Assembly (NCBI GenBank): GCA_023091735.1 | Contig: JALKBU010000235.1 | Location: forward strand, 1-57,277 | From: Trichomonas tenax | Lineage: Eukaryota > Parabasalia > Trichomonadida > Trichomonadidae | DNA length: 57,277 nucleotides | Direction of reading: 5' to 3' | In this document: positions 12,601-19,911 of the stretch, piece after piece | How positions within the stretch are numbered: position 1 is the stretch's first letter | Layout: every line of letters starts with the position of its first letter | Notes under the pieces: generated by a model | What the model saw: the letters and a program-made list of their open reading frames with translations, nothing else | Database searches by the model: none | Told to the model about the DNA's origin: nothing | Program-made: the position numbers and the translations under genes

Positions 12601-13311
12601 GATATTAAACCTCGAAACTTCTTTAAATAAAGTTCTTGCTGGATTGAACATACTCCTCAGTCCAGGAATAGATATCATAAACGTGTGAGATTCTGGTTTG
12701 TATTGTATTACTTTGCATTTATGCCAAACTTCTTTTCCGCGTTTCAATATTTTTGTTTTCGCCATAATATTTTTCTCTCCATTCATTACACGCTGCTCGT
12801 CATTAGAAATTCCATTGAAGCAATCAAAGTAGTCAAGAGGAAGTTTATCCTGAATCTCGCTCTTAACTTTTACCTTTGGAGGAACGACTAATTTATGCGA
12901 TTTAATTGTCTCTATTTGCAGCATTTTTTCTATTTGATTCATATCAACTCTTTCGATTGGTTGATCCCAAGTCACAACAGGACCGACTTCTTTCGGTCGT
13001 GCAGATAGGGGACCAGATTGTGAAGCTCTCATCATTTGATTAAATAACCTTGGATTCGATGGATTATATTTTTCGATTTCCGGCGGCATTACTTCTTGTT
13101 TTTTCACTACTTTCCCTAACGTCGTTTTAAATTTTCGTGCTTTCTTTTTTGATGCCTTTACAGGAGGTTTTGGCTTGGGATTAGAAAAATCTGATTCTGG
13201 AAGTTGCGAATTTCTAGACTTCTCAGATATTGTCCGAGCGGTTTTGTGCTGTACTTCCTCCTGAAGCTTCTTAAATGCTTTCGCGAACCGATTCTGGCTC
13301 GAGCGCATCAA
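3640..13311 (-). CDS. Dynein heavy chain-like protein, predicted non-motor
   Basis: This 3,223-residue protein follows dynein heavy chain order. It has a linker (about 960-1210, with an SPR segment near 1185), an AAA ring from about 1370, a stalk with coiled coils (about 2470-2530 and 2667-2720) flanking a microtubule-binding domain that starts NPPEPVRH near 2565, then AAA5 and part of AAA6. AAA1 at about 1379 reads HSALSAVSVL where motors have GPAGTGKTET, although an acidic CIDE Walker B (about 1437) remains. AAA2 (about 1608) reads GPPFSGTST, with the P-loop Lys replaced by Thr. AAA3 (about 1899) keeps GPTGSGKTT. AAA4 (about 2177) has no P-loop. The protein stops within AAA6 with no C-terminal domain, against 4,100-4,600 residues for usual heavy chains. 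The frame is intact over 9.7 kb, so it is probably a working non-motile relative, perhaps DNHD1-like (speculative). A TCATT initiator lies about 16 bp upstream of the ATG. Confidence 0.9.
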   Translation of the reverse strand: MMRSSQNRFAKAFKKLQEEVQHKTARTISEKSRNSQLPESDFSNPKPKPPVKASKKKARKFKTTLGKVVKKQEVMPPEIEKYNPSNPRLFNQMMRASQSGPLSARPKEVGPVVTWDQPIERVDMNQIEKMLQIETIKSHKLVVPPKVKVKSEIQDKLPLDYFDCFNGISNDEQRVMNGEKNIMAKTKILKRGKEVWHKCKVIQYKPESHTFMISIPGLRSMFNPARTLFKEVSRFNIKFNDDNEKNLAERVKLAEKLRKNFENSIRTDEFLDNLDGEDYLSFIRPEFRAKMPKDALVVAERVQKMFAVRAEVQSDDVDEAVSILNSIGADISRYTPKQLKDPLLVHTNYAENLDVMKHLPLSYSVNIYLKALQQTQLMILEDKETIIYKLHEFISNKKLLISEWLPLISEFKKWLISFIEGFSDNVAKMLVVTLTDVIDSHNDVNLIADATLHPYYQFAAPETSIFHRVLWRVQMMVREMILELIDYNKEYFEKLFTYNWKKLETSHVSLDGFTTLSPTISDNNITNIKPMFLIDLGNEVSEMENVMKELYNIVPDVLSKLINPAAVIFERSSAAEMHYIKESAFQIFMKRNNLEHLIPPLLAVKQDFMQDYLNPYSNLINELVIDHVKHVNEAFPIMQKETSDIFDFFETDYIPNIDDTFKFLTRLIPQKDFFLHYFPSFINLGLFELNFNDFKNTIFECVEKKRVMVMDIVNQDLQSKITKLNGKYESVLKLFKREITTPEQWAARKAVLDELPEKRKQLDIEAEYIMKLYDLLFNLYYGLDADTVTNILNIKFWPLLIDIELGQAITITTTVGREYIENMPNMMEQLKAEHQKTQEDLANEKNFVVREQKTEYLKHLEQKIIKIQEIEKQLKESNENIIDEEPRVKLWKVITMYQEMLKKWSEIPIKQLNTNQIKDDINGWLLTLRKLTKEFAKDHNSMKSLIFVKNDLECLLPIFKMVAQILSDKIKAHHRKTLEDIIGRKDFENMTLTEFNEMNIIEKIPRITELYNISKGEDKADLELINVRDTINGMKILIDENNYISKADQMMSDLKYNQGILKNIIFGVQLKDTKNELAVKMHAKIVRMMRTLDKFISLQEHIKLLNPLSSYEIDKHIRSAMNFELKSLNQLKNDWIAFILEIRQDPLLIKFCDNNDYVTALKETESSAIGLRSKFIEVIISFRNISPRMSLIPDVKIVETFSDDIGVKLSVLSIMFQGIEVWVVHDGNLYGIVLENGDSLTFEAGINLLVPLISQVPIIESTIINTMKTLFFKYLENEISLSRLPLQLKILAVLNDPNMSIDNQNISDEQRVILLSYKQTLNKVQNPLHLNVDKQNKTVTIISNSISLDYCFQVSSVNTAMFSPVLHNTFCNIIDKIKIGHPILIHSALSAVSVLATKLFCYVTGRSLLLLHSTKTMSIFRIPQLIESLTKINVFVCIDEIQIMKQIQLFEFSMFDTDKPFFCTATTLLISDLIKAMCSLIFIDKDDYNKHLENIGNTLFPTQSNEVSFAVLQLTQYMHPYLIQQYFDYSFENSKGKLKFNFLSNFKQVVPEQLIKESKITIEEMIMKTPKKTLNVRKNLLQTKAFKYNFDKITELINTKQRVFLMSGPPFSGTSTVIEAATLSLGLEYYYIAFTSESWVNVLTAMLVQTSDKKCVYHLLVPFANPFLYHSTSIIENSMVCEGLNSLMSIGSNTIIIFELMEPVVNASQISIPIISFTQPLVTFSDLLNYWLINDNVQFDEQMQETVRNIANELISTPLQLQSFFKIFTCFCNTYRPETTNALYIILGISIFWSNSKYLETEDDYRQYSKKIKAALEIEHLFKKDIIDYSYKTTFKPIEIYEIKKSYDLAVVDETLLDKFMPTYCGPIEFTNIPCMQFLHSVQNLTIMLQNKVNCFLQGPTGSGKTTIINYICDTAFIEPNFSSVRINGNAITLEWFIDMISSISTISIEDGIEPTLKIPTLIVFDPMPNKETDLYGFILSMIKCKSIIMNNTVVKLHNFIFLLTGDSCEHQIEDAVFMFKIPKYQLSDMKLISHEIISRSILIRRDPQANKMIIKAIQNFDSVLEECYELIPKYGNLHLLCLLARKVINFKDPTTDGYVSYLQYNLNKLIPEYHKNGFLSPKFMMTTSNDTDYFITNQEDPKFTQFVQSKLHENFDEIVLTDDGNLFLSYVINCLTTPYSHPLIVDDMRCDYEYIIELGCKIMNAKLLRYTPNDNLWQLVLNAITASEIYVLLMRNPVENLLQMIYDKLKNSMLEYIIKAMSMKSLNEAVTSSLFTVCKFPFAGLISQETAKFDPNNEEENKNQGPGIKATNSKKKFKISEQRTSTRLQLSFSNKSSMFLLKNAPAKQNYTIRGSAFRYVAMHMFRKLHFVTFISERNQIDFKNIYSFNLWDRSSIVPEVDVTLLKLVFNFMKTGKTKYFVPIQTQFNIIIQKYNFLTKVVQDFITQRKRFTSKVLAVISSIEKAIKDNESLVLSITSQIEIDKTFLQNHIEAIEFRTQFLASLEKEKERCEKELEELKERELLYDEYKKNDSQVTFANYQAVTKVAAKAFTQDEQYKLYIQQNPPEPVRHLFNTFCALHEFTPRSDGDYWAEARGYLRVGRFNKVLLVFDPNTIRKDVALQLDVRMKDPLLVEEKFQKDSCCLCLLQWLQAVLTHTKSTKFEATVQIQMDEHTKTIERRIEEYEKILKRIEEAKEDLKMHERGRDEVIQKLTKEEEMLKKRSEFLSKAKTTASIFPDIKEDLHKFINGEKVYAKNQVPFLVKSTAEIACLPMIPGPLRRQFEVGVNGIFNDSLVDPTFFISLKNIFGTEDPLIISLISGDRLICCYDPHGTEFSIVGGDTGQAAPTLQRRFTFTYTDTSCKSFIEDIKAAATNGNILVIKHANQETLDNQFLTCLGSKSARKGVIDNCEIVIDYNFRVIFFVDKPLKYIPTGVIFIHCNNVHLEKTESVILKNTNSIDILEKLTKTEQISHGQREGLYNSIQSLETEMERVHSADSTVLDDVQLQSIVMMNTEKRFQETKALYEKSIEENKTVCETATKIQQFITDIQNTYEKSSLYLFPFEKITRMINSCPENENKFDFVQKHICATFAQHHRWGIKQLSGIKPAEFIPGKVNILHFNEIAQAAEFYIQKVKSDVVVNIEGDSDIRNYVSQLDVCTLRGKSVYFICFNENPKFYQDLSNFLLQNSPSTWRETSKLFLLVETNHTLPPRLVIESDICFVEI

Positions 13312-13326
13312 AAAAAGACAATTTTT

Positions 13327-13331
13327 AATGA
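13327..13331 (-). promoter_or_regulatory. Initiator-like TCATT upstream of dynein-like gene
   Basis: On the minus strand TCATT lies 16 bp before the ATG at 13311 and fits the trichomonad initiator TCA(pyrimidine)(A/T). The position matches the very short leaders known in Trichomonas and supports this ATG as the true start. A five-base motif in AT-rich DNA is weak evidence alone. Confidence 0.4.
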
Positions 13332-13528
13332 AGCCGTTTATAAATTCCGGATTTTCGGCAAATAATTAATTTAATCTTTAATTGTGATGAAATTTGGACT
13401 GTTTATAAATAAGTAATATCAAATTACAGGGAAATAAACTTGATTTAAATCATATCAAAATGTCGAAATTATTCAGAATCAAATACATGCTACAGGAGTA
13501 AAAATTATTTATTGCGACAATGATATAA

Positions 13529-15214
13529 TTAGAAGTTTTGGTTGTTAAGATAAGCATCATCTTCTCCTTCATCATATGATCTTGATCGGATATAATTGAC
13601 TTTTGACATAACACACTGGTGAGTTTCTCCGACATCGTCATCGAGTTCAGCGGTTTCATCCACCGTGATGCTGTCATCTTTGTTCTTATTTCTGCGATAT
13701 AGGAACAGTCCAAGAATGGCAACTGCCAAAACTACAACACCTCCAATCGAGCACATTAAAATCATAGTCATTGAATCGAATTTGAATTTCGGCTTTTCCT
13801 GGTTTATTTTTCCATCAAGCATAGCAATGTTAATTTCTGTTACTGTTTGAACATATGTGGTCAAATATATTGTCACATCAATGTTGATTAGTACATATGT
13901 TGTTGAGGTTGAATTTTCTATTGTTGCTGAAACAGCTAAAACATTTGTTTTCACGACTGTCGACATTTGCGATTCTGTGAGAATCGTAGAAATAGTCTTA
14001 GTTGATATATCACTTGTGATTGAAGAATGCATTATTTTCTCCGATGGAATGGAATCCAGTGTTGGGTACGAGTTCGTTGCCCGACGTGCAAATTCTTTTG
14101 GTTCATTTAGAGGGAAAATTGATGTGCGTTTTGCTTTGAAAATTTCAGTTTCTTGTAGGCTAAATTGTGAGGTCGATGGGATATAAGAAGGAACTACATC
14201 TGTTTCTGGTTTGTTAATCGGAAATGACTTTGAAATATTTTCAAAACTAACTATATCTATACAGTCATTGGTTTCATTTTCATCCATTACAATGATAAGA
14301 CCTCTTCCGTCATGATTGTATGCAAAAGGATGGCTGATGCAGTTTTTGTTTGATACCCATGAGTATACATCAGCAAGCATAAGCGATCCGCCGAATGAAT
14401 CGTAGTAAATTGGGTCATTTTGTTTGCGGGTTATATTGGTTATTGTGCCTAAATACGCAACCATCCGTAGTCAATCTGCCTTTGAATAACGCAATTCCGG
14501 CGCATTCTCGTCCTTGGTATTCAATGCGGTAATCATTTTTATATTTTTTTAACATTATCATCAGCAGTTCTGTTAATTTGTCCAGCAGAATTTTCTTCGA
14601 TAAGACAGCCTATGAGGACAGGATTATAATCATCTTTGCTACGAATTAAGTCTAAATGTGCAGTTCTCTATGTAAATATCTTTAATGTTTTCAAAGTACA
14701 AAGCGCGGCCTGTTTGGTCTGCTGAATTGTTTATGAATTGGCTATCTTTCAATATGCAACTTACATCTATTTTACGAGAAATACAATAAAGTGCACTACC
14801 ATTTAAATATACTACATTATTATCAATGTGAGAATCATCAATAACATAAAGCGATGATGAAAATGCTAACAAAGCGCCTCCAGCAGCTGCTTTGTTCCTT
14901 AAAAAGTTAGATCTTTGAATCTGACATGTTGTCAAATAAATGTAAAATTCACCTCCCCATCCTGGCACGAGAGCGGAGCCAAATCCTATATTATTCGTGA
15001 ATTCACTAAATTTTATATTAAAATACGATTGGTAATACTCATTTTGTGAATGATTTTTGCAATTGTGAATTAATTTTTGTCGATAATGCATTCGTTCAAA
15101 CAATTGTTTTCGTTAATCGCACTCAATGGGTCCTCATTCTCCAGTGGTTTGAAGTAATTGCTGGTTTCTGAGGACTTACAATAAGAAAGAAAAGCAGACA
15201 ATTAATAGTCACTT
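13529..15214 (-). pseudogene. Decayed polymorphic membrane protein-like surface gene
   Basis: Pieces of one surface protein are spread over three frames. The 14639-15103 part carries beta-helix repeats of the Pmp type: FTNN, NFLRN, GGALL and QFINNSA. A second piece in another frame ends with a Cys-containing segment (CLIEENSAG) and stops just after a seven-A run near 14549-14555; dropping one A would carry the frame on into KNDYRIEY and GIALFKG. A third frame (13529-14464) supplies the juxtamembrane region, a membrane segment at its residues 231-256 followed by RRNKNK, and an acidic tail of about 50 residues. A hydrophobic stretch near 15165-15210 may be the old signal peptide, in yet another frame and without an ATG. 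At least three frame breaks mean the locus is broken. Pmp-like proteins are a large surface family in Trichomonas; loss fits frequent turnover. Confidence 0.75.
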
Positions 15215-15217
15215 TTA
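15207..15217 (-). promoter_or_regulatory. ATAAAAGTGAC motif at 5' end of the decayed surface gene
   Basis: On the minus strand the sequence TCATAAAAGTGAC precedes the first recognisable coding remnant of the surface-protein pseudogene. It is the same 13 bases as at the talin-like gene (30949-30961). This suggests a preserved promoter on a dead gene. The role is inferred from recurrence only. Confidence 0.3.
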
Positions 15218-15239
15218 TGATTTGATTTCCTGAAATGTA

Positions 15240-17025
15240 GATATAAAAATGGAGTCATCAACTTGAGTTGGTTTTTTAATAAATTATGGTTTTGCAATCA
15301 AAATTATTAATAAATTAAAATATATAATAACGTATTTGGATCATTATGTCATAATAAAAATGTATAGAAGGAAACAGAAAAACGTTATTGATAACTTTTA
15401 AAAGTTTTCATATTTCGAAATTTAATATATTGTTGAAAAATTGAAAATAACTATATTTCAGATGTCGCTATCAGCAGCTAAGATTAAGTGAATGCCTAAA
15501 ATCCTTCTAAGTATGAGCTGGATCGAAACCAGCTCGAATAATGAAAAAAAACGTATTTGAATCGTTTATAAAAATATGATTTTTTGTTAAATATCTGTTA
15601 TATTAGATGTGAATCAATATTTTAGTAAAAAAGAGTGACCACGACGATTATTGTGTAAAATCATGATTTTAAAGGTATTATTCAAATTAAACAGTTTTAT
15701 TTTTTGCTTAAAAAATATCTCAATTAATTCTGTTGGGGATAATTTTTTCAATACTTCCGATTCTTTTTGAATTTAGTTCACAAACTATCTCCATCTTTAT
15801 ATATATAAATATTATATACGAAATAATTATCAAAAAATGAATTTAATGTATTTTTTTTAATTTTTAGGCGCAAATAAATCATTTTATCTAAATTCAACTA
15901 TAATAGCATTATTCTATCATCTCATAGAGCTGCTTGTAGTCATATTTAAATGCAGAAACATATTTTTGTTTTATTCATTTGCAATTTCGAGCAATAATCA
16001 TTTTATATTGGATAAAAAATCATTGCATGTCATTTGTTGGCATGAAAATCATATTAAAAAGCTTAATTATATCTAGTGTCTGAATTGTCAGATATTTTTG
16101 TTTTACATGTCATATTGAAAGTTTACATGACAGTTTTTAAAAACACATGAATTAATCGGTTTAAACTAAAAATATTAGTCGCATATGATTGTTGATACAT
16201 ATTTCACAGTCTAATTATTTTCTGCTAAAATTGAATTAGCATTCAATTTTTATAAAAATATTTTTACATTTTAATTATATAATTCTATACTGACAATAGT
16301 ATATATAATTTCATATTTTTATGATATTTAAAATTTTGAATTAATATTCAAATCATATTTTTCGTTTGTTGTCAGTTGAAAACTAGTGAATAATGTAGTA
16401 TTTTTATATCACAGGAATATTATCACATCAAAAATCAAATTCATTTTCTATGACTATTCAAAAGATTTGTTTAGTACTCAAATATTGACTTTTGTTATGG
16501 CTTTTCAATTGGTTTGAATAGCCTTCAGAATCAATTGAAAGACCTTTCAATCAATTGAGAACTTAGAGAGCCGGGCGTGTTTGACATCTACCACAAATAT
16601 ATTATATTCATTCAATCTGATGATATTTTGAAAAACAATAATTGCAAATATTGACTTTTGGCATGTAAACTGTTTGTAAAATCAACCTTTACCGATATCC
16701 ATAATTGTCAAATTGACTATTTTTTCTCTTCCTGTTTGGGCTTTACACACATTTTGGATGTTGTTTTTCGACATAAAATGCTTTTTTGAAAACATTTCTT
16801 TTTTTTCATATTTTTCCTCGGATATTATTATTCACGTTTATTTCGTTATTTCCGGATTTGCTTAAAACTGGGAATGATTTCCTCTGCTAGCAGTGGGTCA
16901 ACTCTAAGAAATCAAAATCAACAATTCAATGACATTTATCATACAGACACAGGTTGGGTCCGATTTTCCTTCCATGTGGAAAAGTTCTCATAAATAGATC
17001 TGTGTTAATAAAGACAAGATATTTT
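15240..17025. other. AT-rich spacer with small hairpins
   Basis: No coding region is seen in about 1.8 kb of very AT-rich DNA. Two structures stand out. One is a perfect 7-bp stem at 15515-15535 (GAGCTGG, seven-base loop, CCAGCTC). The other is an imperfect palindrome around 16533-16558 (CAATTGAAAG facing CTTTCAATCAATTG). Neither has an assigned role. Confidence 0.6.
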
Positions 17026-19413
17026 TTAACACTGAATATATTTCTGTAATTTTGTAACAGCCTTGGCGACATCTGACCTGTTCTGAGGAATGATGTAGTG
17101 GGCAAGAATGTCCTTTAGTTCCTCATGCAATTTGTCGTGAACCATCGCTTGGTTCACTATAGCAAGGAAGATTTCTGGCTGTGGAGAGGAGTGTAATAAT
17201 TTTCCGATCAAGTGTCTCGCGCTTTCATAGTGAGTGCATGCACATACAGCTACAGTTCCAGCAACAGAGTCCATATCCCATTGACTGGAGATGACATCCA
17301 ACATATCAATTGGAAGCTCACCAACTTCGGGTGTGTACTTAGCGCATGCAACGAGCGCGGCATGTTTGAGTGTTGAGTTTCTTGACTGAAGGCAAGTGCT
17401 GACTGATTCTATATCGAGGCCCTTGCAATCTGTTTGTGCAACAATAAATCTGAGAGCTGCTGTTGCTAATAAAGCATCTCCAGAACTGAGGACTGAATTG
17501 CAGCGCTTAACAACATCTGGCAACATTTCCTTTGGAATTGTCTTTCTGGCTGCAACTTCAAGGCATAACTTGAGGTGCCACTCCTTTAAGACAGCAAGGA
17601 CTGCATTGCCTGCGCATCCATTCTTGCAGGCAGTGACGATAAGGTCTTCGTCTGCCTGATCAGAGCCTGTTGGCAACAACGAAACGCATGTTGCTGCACA
17701 GTCAAGAGGAACTGAATCTATTGGAAGCTCTCGGAGCTCCTTTGCAGCCTTTGTCATCATTGAGGACTTCAAGAAAGCTGTGAGGCCACGAGCGAAGAGT
17801 GTTGTGTTCTGTGTTTCTCTCAACGAATGAAGCGTATTCCACAAGTATTCAGCCGCGTCTGATTCGACACCTTGTGTGTTGAGAGCTTCAACAAGATGGT
17901 TCATTGATTTTTGCTTCTTCAGCTTCTTGTTTCCTGAATCATTTTCAACGCCATATCCACGTCCTAACTGTTCCTCCTGGAGAGATTTCTGGATATACTC
18001 CATGACATCTGGTGTGGATCCTGGGAACATGAGTCCGTTCTTAAAGCGGGAGACGATGTTTGCGAATGTTGGTCTCATATTCGGATTACGATCCCAACAC
18101 TGGCGAATCAAACATGCGATTTCTGGAGAAGTGCCATCTGGTATTGTTGGACGGTAATCTGAGTTGAGCACACGCGCAATAATCTGTGTAGAGTCTAAAT
18201 CTTTGTAAGGAACTGCCTTCGCTGTAATTTCCCAAAGAACAATACCATAAGAGTATACATCAATCATGTTGTTATAGCCGCTCTGGTTGTCCAGCAGTTC
18301 TGGCGCCATCCAATGCGGAGTTCCTACGTTCTTCGTGAGAACATCACTATCATCAGCAACACGAGAATATCCGAAGTCGCAGATTTTGGCGTAGCCCTCG
18401 TCATCTAAGAGCACGTTTGGACTTTTCAGGTCGCGATGTATGATGTGGCGACTGTGAAGATATGCCATACCACGAGCGATATCGAAAGCGATGATAGTCT
18501 TATGGCTTGGCGAAATAGGCTCCTTGGAGCGCAGTAGTGAGTACAGAGAGCCGCCATTGAGCCACTCTGTGACAATACAGAATGGTGCAGTGTCGGTAGC
18601 GCCAACGAAATGTACTAAACATGGATGCTCTGCTGCTGCGAGAACCGAAACTTCGCGTTGAAAAACACGAAGCTTGCCTCCTTTTAATTTATGATATTTT
18701 AATTTCTTAATCGCGACTTCTTTTTCTTTCTTGAAGAGTCCTTTGTAAACTGTTGATGATGCACCTTCGCCAATCTGTTGATTCTCTGTGAGATCTTCAG
18801 GATTGACTCTCCATGAACGATAATTAACTGGAATTGGTGAGAAAACGTTGTAATTAGGTAAGTTTGTGTCGTCCTTATATTCCTTTAAAAATTGGTCAAT
18901 TGATTTCAATCTTTCGTTCATCAGAGGAACAACTTGATCACCTTCTTTAGCGGCATCGATATATTGCTGGAATGAAGATGTAATAGCCCTCATATCCAAG
19001 ATGTGGTATTGGAGCCATTCGTGTGCCTCCGGATTGAAAGCACAAGCGCCAACTGGATCGAGATTTTTGGCAATATTTTTAAGACGGCCAGAAATATTGC
19101 AAAGCTCAGATGGGATCATAGTGCTGCTATTGTCGAGTGCTGTATGAGCCCATGTGCTCAGCAAGTTCTGTGAAAAAAGTGATTGGTATTCTCTTGCGAT
19201 TTGCGATATTTGCTGAAGAGCAACGTATTGCGTTGGTGTTACCGATTTGTCGGAAGCCTGCTTTGCGAAAGAATCGGCGAATGATGATAATTGTGCTAAA
19301 GCTAATCGAAATACTTTTCTATTTGCAACTGTCTGAAGGGAAAACTGTTCGAGCTCGCCAACGATGTGCTTCAGCTCCTGAACAGCATCAGCGAGCGTGA
19401 CTTCCTCGTCCAT
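17026..19413 (-). CDS. TKL-family protein kinase with helical C-terminal half
   Basis: This 795-residue protein has an N-terminal helical region (about 1-200), a kinase domain (about 209-460) and an alpha-helical second half (about 475-795) resembling a HEAT/ARM-type solenoid. Catalytic features are complete: glycine loop IGEGASSTVYKG (about 214), VAIKK with the ATP-binding Lys, HRDLKSPN (about 325), DFG (about 346) and GTPHWMAPE. The activation and substrate segments match the tyrosine-kinase-like group, a class expanded in Trichomonas, so Ser/Thr phosphorylation is expected. The substrate is unknown. The gene ends TAAA, which fits the trichomonad polyadenylation signal overlapping the stop. 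The role of the solenoid, probably partner binding, is inferred. Confidence 0.93.
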   Translation of the reverse strand: MDEEVTLADAVQELKHIVGELEQFSLQTVANRKVFRLALAQLSSFADSFAKQASDKSVTPTQYVALQQISQIAREYQSLFSQNLLSTWAHTALDNSSTMIPSELCNISGRLKNIAKNLDPVGACAFNPEAHEWLQYHILDMRAITSSFQQYIDAAKEGDQVVPLMNERLKSIDQFLKEYKDDTNLPNYNVFSPIPVNYRSWRVNPEDLTENQQIGEGASSTVYKGLFKKEKEVAIKKLKYHKLKGGKLRVFQREVSVLAAAEHPCLVHFVGATDTAPFCIVTEWLNGGSLYSLLRSKEPISPSHKTIIAFDIARGMAYLHSRHIIHRDLKSPNVLLDDEGYAKICDFGYSRVADDSDVLTKNVGTPHWMAPELLDNQSGYNNMIDVYSYGIVLWEITAKAVPYKDLDSTQIIARVLNSDYRPTIPDGTSPEIACLIRQCWDRNPNMRPTFANIVSRFKNGLMFPGSTPDVMEYIQKSLQEEQLGRGYGVENDSGNKKLKKQKSMNHLVEALNTQGVESDAAEYLWNTLHSLRETQNTTLFARGLTAFLKSSMMTKAAKELRELPIDSVPLDCAATCVSLLPTGSDQADEDLIVTACKNGCAGNAVLAVLKEWHLKLCLEVAARKTIPKEMLPDVVKRCNSVLSSGDALLATAALRFIVAQTDCKGLDIESVSTCLQSRNSTLKHAALVACAKYTPEVGELPIDMLDVISSQWDMDSVAGTVAVCACTHYESARHLIGKLLHSSPQPEIFLAIVNQAMVHDKLHEELKDILAHYIIPQNRSDVAKAVTKLQKYIQC

Positions 19414-19911
19414 TTTTCTCGATTGAGTAAACCTGTCAATTTTATCTGAAAAGCATAATCCATCTCATTGAGCCCTGAAAGGGTTGGCCTCACCGCCTTC
19501 TGATTCTAACGCGATTTGGATCGTGAGACAAAATCATTCACCTTAGAAATTTCGAGATTTTATACTCATTATCGAGATAATGTGAAAAACAAATATAAGA
19601 AGTGATAAACATTCATTTTATTCAATAAAATCTCATTACAAGAAACACAATCATTCACGAAAAAGTTATAAATTCTTCAAAATTCACATTTTTCACCAAA
19701 AATATTACAAATTTACCTAAAACAAATAATAAAATGAGGAAAACAAATAATGAAGTTTCTGAATATAGACTTGAATCATGATTCTGATGTAAAAAGGAAA
19801 ACATCAGAAATAAGTTTTGCATAAAGCTATCTCGGCTGGAATTAACATGGATCAATAAGGCTATAATAGTATATATTGCTTTATAATAACAAACAAAATA
19901 AATAGTATAAA
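19414..19911. other. Spacer between RRM protein and TKL kinase genes
   Basis: About 500 bp of AT-rich DNA separate the TKL kinase start from the stop of the RRM-protein gene. It must hold the kinase promoter and the 3' end of nothing recognisable. I see no ORF, repeat or RNA gene. Confidence 0.5.
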
